Source of the DNA: Fuerstiella sp041398845
GTDB taxonomy: Bacteria > Planctomycetota > Planctomycetia > Planctomycetales > Planctomycetaceae
Reading direction: 5' to 3'
NCBI GenBank assembly: GCA_041398845.1
Contig: JAWKTZ010000007.1
Location: 1 to 64,000 of the forward strand
Length of the DNA: 64,000 bases
The notes beneath the pieces are model-generated. The model made no database searches and was not told the origin of the DNA. It saw nothing but the letters and a program-made list of their open reading frames with translations. A program made the translations under genes and the position numbers. Below are positions 60,684-64,000 of this stretch, one piece after another (position 1 is the stretch's first letter; every line of letters begins with the position of its first letter).

Positions 60684-61032
60684 GCCAATCATGTGTCCCT
60701 GAAACCCGGCCAAAACTCGCTCCGAAATCCTTGGCGCTCCCGCTGCATGCAAAGGACACGCCCACATGTGCACGCTGGCTGACGCCGAGCGGTTGCGAAT
60801 GCCCGCGTTGCCGGGCGTCGGTCGTGACCACCGAAGCGCGATACAGCCGATCAGTCAACTACTAAAGCCATCTCGGACTCGTGCTTCAGAATTCGAACCT
60901 GCGGATATCCAGGCAGGCCGCCTCGATCCGCTGACGATGGTCGCCGCGCAGGCGAAGCAGCTTGTTTGATTCTGGTCGAACCAGTTGCTGGCCGACCGGC
61001 CCGCAGATGCACGCAGGTAGGAATTGGAAAGA
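60684..61032. other. intergenic, no convincing gene
   Basis: About 350 bases after the primase. Short frames lack motifs. I looked here for a second copy of the tRNA-derived attachment site and did not find one. Confidence 0.45.
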
Positions 61033-61062
61033 AAGGGGCGTCGCTCCGCGCATCGGCCCCTT
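61033..61062 (-). terminator. likely terminator of the lamin-tail gene
   Basis: On the minus strand AAGGGGC pairs with GCCCCTT, followed by TCTTTCC, 26 bases after the stop of the gene at 61089. Confidence 0.6.
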
Positions 61063-61088
61063 GTCTTGCCTGGCATCCAGCTCCGGCA

Positions 61089-61580
61089 CTACCAGCGCGA
61101 TGCCACCCTGGCCGGTGCGACCAGTTTGCTGCCCGCACGCTGGAGGATGACGCCCTCCGGCGGATAGGCATCGTAGCTCGCCTCGTCGATCGTCACTTTG
61201 GTGGCAGGTTGCCACAGCAGGGACGCATCGCCGTGGTCGTTGTTCCAGATGTATCGGCTTTCGCCGGTGAACATGTAGAAGTCACTGCCGACCTTGTCCT
61301 CGGCCCGCACCACGCTGAAAGGCCCCTTGCCCGAATGCACCCGCAGCACCTGACCGGCGCCAAGTACGCCCGAGAGCCTGACGACAAGTTCCCACTCAAA
61401 GCTGCCGTCACGTTTGAACGCCTTGTGGAACAAACTGACCCCGGACAGATCGACACTCGATCGCCCGGTGTTCCTGATGTCCACCCACTCCGCCGCAAGT
61501 TGGCTCTCGCTCGCCCCGGATCTTGTGCGGTCCTTGCCCGCCGGGTTGGGTTTGAGCTGGCTGGTCTGGATCGTCTTCAT
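61089..61580 (-). CDS. lamin-tail-domain (LTD) protein
   Basis: A 163-residue protein that is almost entirely one LTD fold: AEWVDIRNTGRSSVDLSGVSLFHKAF, ELVVRLSGVLGAGQVLRVHSGKG, RYIWNNDHGDASLLWQPATKVTIDEASYD. These match the E-(W/Y)-V-x-(I/L)-x-N...L.G..L and W.N..GD...L patterns. No signal peptide is seen, unusual for bacterial LTD proteins, which are mostly secreted. ATG 61580 starts close to the domain. It is divergent from the sigma factor operon. A terminator follows. The role is unknown. Confidence 0.7.
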   Translation of the reverse strand: MKTIQTSQLKPNPAGKDRTRSGASESQLAAEWVDIRNTGRSSVDLSGVSLFHKAFKRDGSFEWELVVRLSGVLGAGQVLRVHSGKGPFSVVRAEDKVGSDFYMFTGESRYIWNNDHGDASLLWQPATKVTIDEASYDAYPPEGVILQRAGSKLVAPARVASRW

Positions 61581-61650
61581 TCTACATCCTTCAAAAAAAA
61601 GAGGTCGCGGGCAGCCGAAATGACCGCCTCTATCCCCATTACCTAGACCC

Positions 61651-61695
61651 CTTAACCGCAAGACCAACTTTCTGAAAGAAATCCCGTCGGTTAAG
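61651..61695. promoter_or_regulatory. inverted repeat upstream of the sigma factor gene
   Basis: CTTAACCG at 61651-61658 and CGGTTAAG at 61688-61695 are perfect inverted copies spaced by 29 bases, in the region shared by the LTD gene and the sigma factor gene. It could be an operator or a promoter hairpin. Confidence 0.45.
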
Positions 61696-61732
61696 ATCAA
61701 TCGGTACTAATGACAGGAGGCCCATACATTCC

Positions 61733-62338
61733 ATGGCGGATGCAGCGATCAGCGAAGATGACGATGAAACGCTCAACCTGCGCATCCAGTGCCAGGAGCC
61801 AGATGCCCTTGCGCGCCTGGCCGAACTGTATGGACCTGCCGCCAGGGGCTACCTGGCGAAGCGGTACGGCCATGTGCTCTGCGATGCAGATATCATGGCA
61901 GTGCTGACCAATTCACTCTCGCGGGCCTGGCAATACGGGGATTCATACGACCCTTCGCGGTCCCTCAAGTCCTGGTTCCTGAGGATCGTCCAGACCCAGG
62001 CCATCGACCTGATCAAGGACCGGATGGAGCATCGCGGGGTGGCGTTCGATCTGGACCGGCATGACCGGCCGGAGGTGTGCGACGAACCGATAGACAAGAA
62101 GACAAAGCAGCGGATCGAGACCCTGCAGGGCTGCATCGAAAAACTCGAAGGCAACCAAAAGGCCATCATCCGCGCCGACCTCGCCACCGATGACGTGGCA
62201 AGCGCCGCCTGGCTCGCCGAAAAACTCGGCACGACGGCCAATTCGATCTATGTCTCGCGTAAGAAGGCGAGGGAGAACTTACGGAAATGCGTAACCGAAC
62301 ATGAAAAACAACACCCCAGCAAAGGAGCACGCAAATGA
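61733..62338 (+). CDS. RNA polymerase sigma factor, ECF-like (sigma-70 family)
   Basis: A 201-residue sigma factor with regions 2 and 4 only. Region 2 includes ALARLAELYGPAARGYLAKRYG and SRSLKSWFLRIVQTQAIDLIKDRM (core-binding and -10 melting). Region 4 is IEKLEGNQKAIIRADLATDD, AAWLAEKLGTTANSIYVSRKKARENLRKC, a good helix-turn-helix for -35 reading. AGGAGG at 61715-61720 lies 12 bases before the ATG. Its end overlaps the next gene by four bases (ATGA). The small acidic gene product downstream may be its regulator, and the third gene encodes a metallopeptidase. Confidence 0.85.
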   Translation: MADAAISEDDDETLNLRIQCQEPDALARLAELYGPAARGYLAKRYGHVLCDADIMAVLTNSLSRAWQYGDSYDPSRSLKSWFLRIVQTQAIDLIKDRMEHRGVAFDLDRHDRPEVCDEPIDKKTKQRIETLQGCIEKLEGNQKAIIRADLATDDVASAAWLAEKLGTTANSIYVSRKKARENLRKCVTEHEKQHPSKGARK

Positions 62339-62739
62339 CCTCCGACGCTGACCGTTTCTGGAATGACATTGCACCCAAATACCGAGCCCTTCGCGGCCTG
62401 TGCCCGATGACCCCGGAAGAGGCCGACGCCGAATTCGACAATGCGCCTCCGGTCCCCTTGAGTGAGTCCGAGATCAAGGCAATGGTCGATGCGGCGATCT
62501 CCGGCCAGGCACCGTCATGGCAGCCTGATGTGAGCGAATGGAGCCCGGACATGGATACGTCTTTGGTAGAAGAAGAGATGCTTGCCATGTACCGCGAGGA
62601 AGGAGAAACAGATGAACAGACGGATGCCGCCGAAGAGGAACTACGCAAAAGGATGCTGAGCGATGAAGCCGCCGATGAACAAGATGGACTGGATGGCCCA
62701 GCAACACCACCAGGACAAGGCGACCCAGGCGGCGGATGA
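62335..62739 (+). CDS. acidic hypothetical protein of the sigma factor operon
   Basis: A 134-residue very acidic protein: FWNDIAPKYRALRGLCPMTPEEADAEFDNA, SESEIKAMVDAAISGQAP, SLVEEEMLAMYREEGETDE, with a disordered Gly/Pro tail. The block 'LTPEEADAEF..A..VPLSE.EI..MV..A' is seen in small proteins encoded between sigma factors and ImmA/IrrE peptidases. It could be an anti-sigma-like partner cleaved by the peptidase, but that is inference. Its 3' end overlaps the next gene by about 77 bases in another frame. Confidence 0.65.
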   Translation: MTSDADRFWNDIAPKYRALRGLCPMTPEEADAEFDNAPPVPLSESEIKAMVDAAISGQAPSWQPDVSEWSPDMDTSLVEEEMLAMYREEGETDEQTDAAEEELRKRMLSDEAADEQDGLDGPATPPGQGDPGGG

Positions 62740-63565
62740 CCTGATCGCACGGCTGAAGATGCGCCCGCCTATCGATCCGCTGCAGGTAGCAGCCACGGAA
62801 AAGCGGTTGCTTCGAACCGGTGGCAGCGATCTGGGCAAGCGGTATGACGGCAAACTGGAATTCGTACCTTCGCGCGGGCTGTTCCTTCTTTTCTACAACA
62901 CCAAATATGACGCTGGCTTGCCGGAAGGCGAGCACCACCCGCGCACCCGCTTCTCGATCAGCCACGAACTGGGCCATTTCTTCATCGACCATCACCATCA
63001 GTCCCTGCGAAGCGGTGCCAAGCCGCACCGATCGTCAGGTGAATTCGCAAGCCATCGCCAGATCGAACGGGAAGCGGACGCCTTTGCCGCCAGCCTCCTG
63101 ATGCCAACGCCGTTCGCACGGCCGGTCGTAAACCAGAGCGAACTGTCGCTGGAGCGGATCGAGGATATTGCCAAGGATTTCGGAGTGTCCATGATCAGTG
63201 CCGCCATCAGAAGCGTGCGGCTGTCGGACTTTCCCTGCGCTCTGGCCGGTATCCGGGGCGGCCAGGTCGCATGGATGTTCCCGTCGGAGTCGCTGGTGGC
63301 AGCAGGCATTTACCCTGATCGCGGGTTCATGCCAGAAAACGCCCGGCATCCCCGGGACGAGATGCAAAGCGGCAGCACCGATCGCTCCCAAAGCGAAGGC
63401 CAGGTATCGGACTGGTTTCGCACCTTCGGCAAGGACGAACTGGATGAGGTCTGGGTCACCGAAGCGTTCCACCCGATTCCCGTCATGGACACGCTGCTTG
63501 CCTTGCTTTCCATCCACGAAGATGATCTTGCAGGCGGCGATGATGAGGATGACGACGAGGATTGA
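62663..63565 (+). CDS. ImmA/IrrE-type zinc metallopeptidase
   Basis: A 300-residue protein. The catalytic motif is TRFSISHELGHFFIDHHHQ (HExxH-like, H-E-L-G-H, about 100), with the third ligand in READAFAASLLMP. The region before reads GLFLLFYNTK. The final third is acidic and unrelated (SESLVAAGIYPD; ending in an Asp/Glu run). ATG 62663 gives the longest form; ATG 62675 is equally possible. ImmA/IrrE peptidases cut regulators to induce mobile elements or stress genes. The likely substrate here is encoded in the same operon, perhaps the sigma factor's partner. Translationally overlapped with the preceding gene. Confidence 0.8.
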   Translation: MKPPMNKMDWMAQQHHQDKATQAADDLIARLKMRPPIDPLQVAATEKRLLRTGGSDLGKRYDGKLEFVPSRGLFLLFYNTKYDAGLPEGEHHPRTRFSISHELGHFFIDHHHQSLRSGAKPHRSSGEFASHRQIEREADAFAASLLMPTPFARPVVNQSELSLERIEDIAKDFGVSMISAAIRSVRLSDFPCALAGIRGGQVAWMFPSESLVAAGIYPDRGFMPENARHPRDEMQSGSTDRSQSEGQVSDWFRTFGKDELDEVWVTEAFHPIPVMDTLLALLSIHEDDLAGGDDEDDDED

Positions 63566-63669
63566 TGCCTGGTTTCGGTGAGCATCCCCGGCGTGAGCAT
63601 GGCTTTGGCTGGCCATGTGCCCTGCCATCACACAAAGGGCAGAACGACCCCCACGAAACCGCTTGATTC

Positions 63670-63699
63670 TGTAAGAAATAATAGGTACTATTTCTTACA
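63670..63699. promoter_or_regulatory. 30-base palindrome overlapping the start codon of the next gene
   Basis: TGTAAGAAATA (63670-63680) and TATTTCTTACA (63689-63699) are exact inverted copies with an eight-base centre (ATAGGTAC). The last base is the A of the ATG at 63699. It is the expected shape of an operator for a dimeric winged-helix repressor, so autorepression by the following gene product is predicted. Confidence 0.7.
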
Positions 63700-64000
63700 T
63701 GACCGGCAGAAAGAAATCACCGCAAGCCATTGACTCCAGGATCCTTTCAGCGATCCGAAAGCAAGGACGCGGGTCTGTCTTTGTTCCAGCGGAGTTCCTC
63801 GAAATCGGCAGCCGCGCGGCGGTCGACGTTGCCCTTCATCGTTTGGTCCGCCAGGGGGTTATCCGGCGATTAGCACGCGGTATCTACGATCTCCCGAAGG
63901 AACATCCGGTCCTCGGTCCATTGGAACCGTCCGCCGAGGCGATCGCCCGAGCACTGGCCGGACGTGACCGCACAAGGCTCCAGCCGGCAGGGGCGTATGC
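63699..64000 (+). CDS. AbiEi/DUF6088-like winged-helix antitoxin, N-terminal part (3' end outside window)
   Basis: The first 100 residues are visible: MTGRKKSPQAIDSRILSAIR, GSVFVPAEFLEIGSRAAVDVALHRLVRQGVIRRLARGIYDLPKEHPVLGPLEPS. The winged helix with 'G.....DF...GSR.AV..AL.RL...G.I.R...G.Y..P' is that of type IV antitoxins (AbiEi) and DUF6088 proteins, which repress their operon through inverted repeats. A nucleotidyltransferase toxin (AbiEii) would be expected next, beyond the window. The palindrome at its start supports autorepression. Confidence 0.7.
   Translation, partial: MTGRKKSPQAIDSRILSAIRKQGRGSVFVPAEFLEIGSRAAVDVALHRLVRQGVIRRLARGIYDLPKEHPVLGPLEPSAEAIARALAGRDRTRLQPAGAY

Noticed and set aside
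60880..60930. tRNA-like 'TTCGAA' segment after the primase
   Set aside because: Flanking bases do not form the five-pair T stem and nothing matches the tRNA fragment at 10602.

Overview
The window looks like a chromosomal segment of a planctomycete-type bacterium. The grounds are a PL6 polysaccharide lyase, an EF-hand SGNH-like secreted protein, two DUF1501 remnants, a DUF1580 protein and generally weak Shine-Dalgarno use. All family names here come from reading motifs by eye, not from searches.

Region 1 (1-10.6 kb) is ordinary but decaying chromosome. It holds the end of an ABC-2 permease, a frameshifted PL6 lyase, a secreted EF-hand/SGNH-like protein, an alpha/beta hydrolase, an internally deleted hydrolase and two internally deleted DUF1501 remnants that form a long imperfect repeat. 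A MarR-type regulator is split by an IS256 element with a 9-bp target duplication, and its stop codon is the TA target of an IS630 element.

Region 2 (10.6-60.7 kb) reads as an integrative, probably transferable, island. Its left edge is the 3' half of a CAU-anticodon tRNA gene followed by a terminator and a tyrosine recombinase. Two transfer or replication modules sit near its ends. The left one has replication-relaxation protein 15405-16298, TraD/VirD4-like ATPase 16853-18658 and membrane/lipoprotein genes up to 22297. The right one has a second ATPase 55949-58153, a second relaxation protein 58500-59459 and a CHC2/TOPRIM primase 59430-60683. Three small paralogous proteins and two paralogous ParE-type toxin-antitoxin pairs accompany them.

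The cargo between the modules is conflict-system rich. It includes a 1141-residue NACHT NTPase fused to a formylglycine-generating-enzyme (FGE) fold, with a strikingly structured intergenic element upstream. It includes a type I restriction-modification operon (hsdM, hsdS, frameshifted hsdR) with an embedded GmrSD-like gene carrying a HEPN-like tail and an AlbA_2 gene, plus a DUF2726 nuclease-like gene. An orphan adenine methylase follows. At 45.1-51.5 kb there is an apparently more AT-rich operon of membrane and secreted proteins around a membrane-anchored GTPase. That operon is the best candidate for an undescribed system.

Region 3 (60.7-64 kb) has stronger ribosome-binding sites and different gene style: a lamin-tail-domain protein, a sigma factor operon ending in an ImmA/IrrE-like metallopeptidase, and the start of an AbiEi-like winged-helix protein with a perfect palindrome at its start codon. 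The right island boundary was not located.

Several genes are broken by single-base shifts (PL6, hsdR, the 45-kb operon). Some may be assembly errors rather than real mutations.
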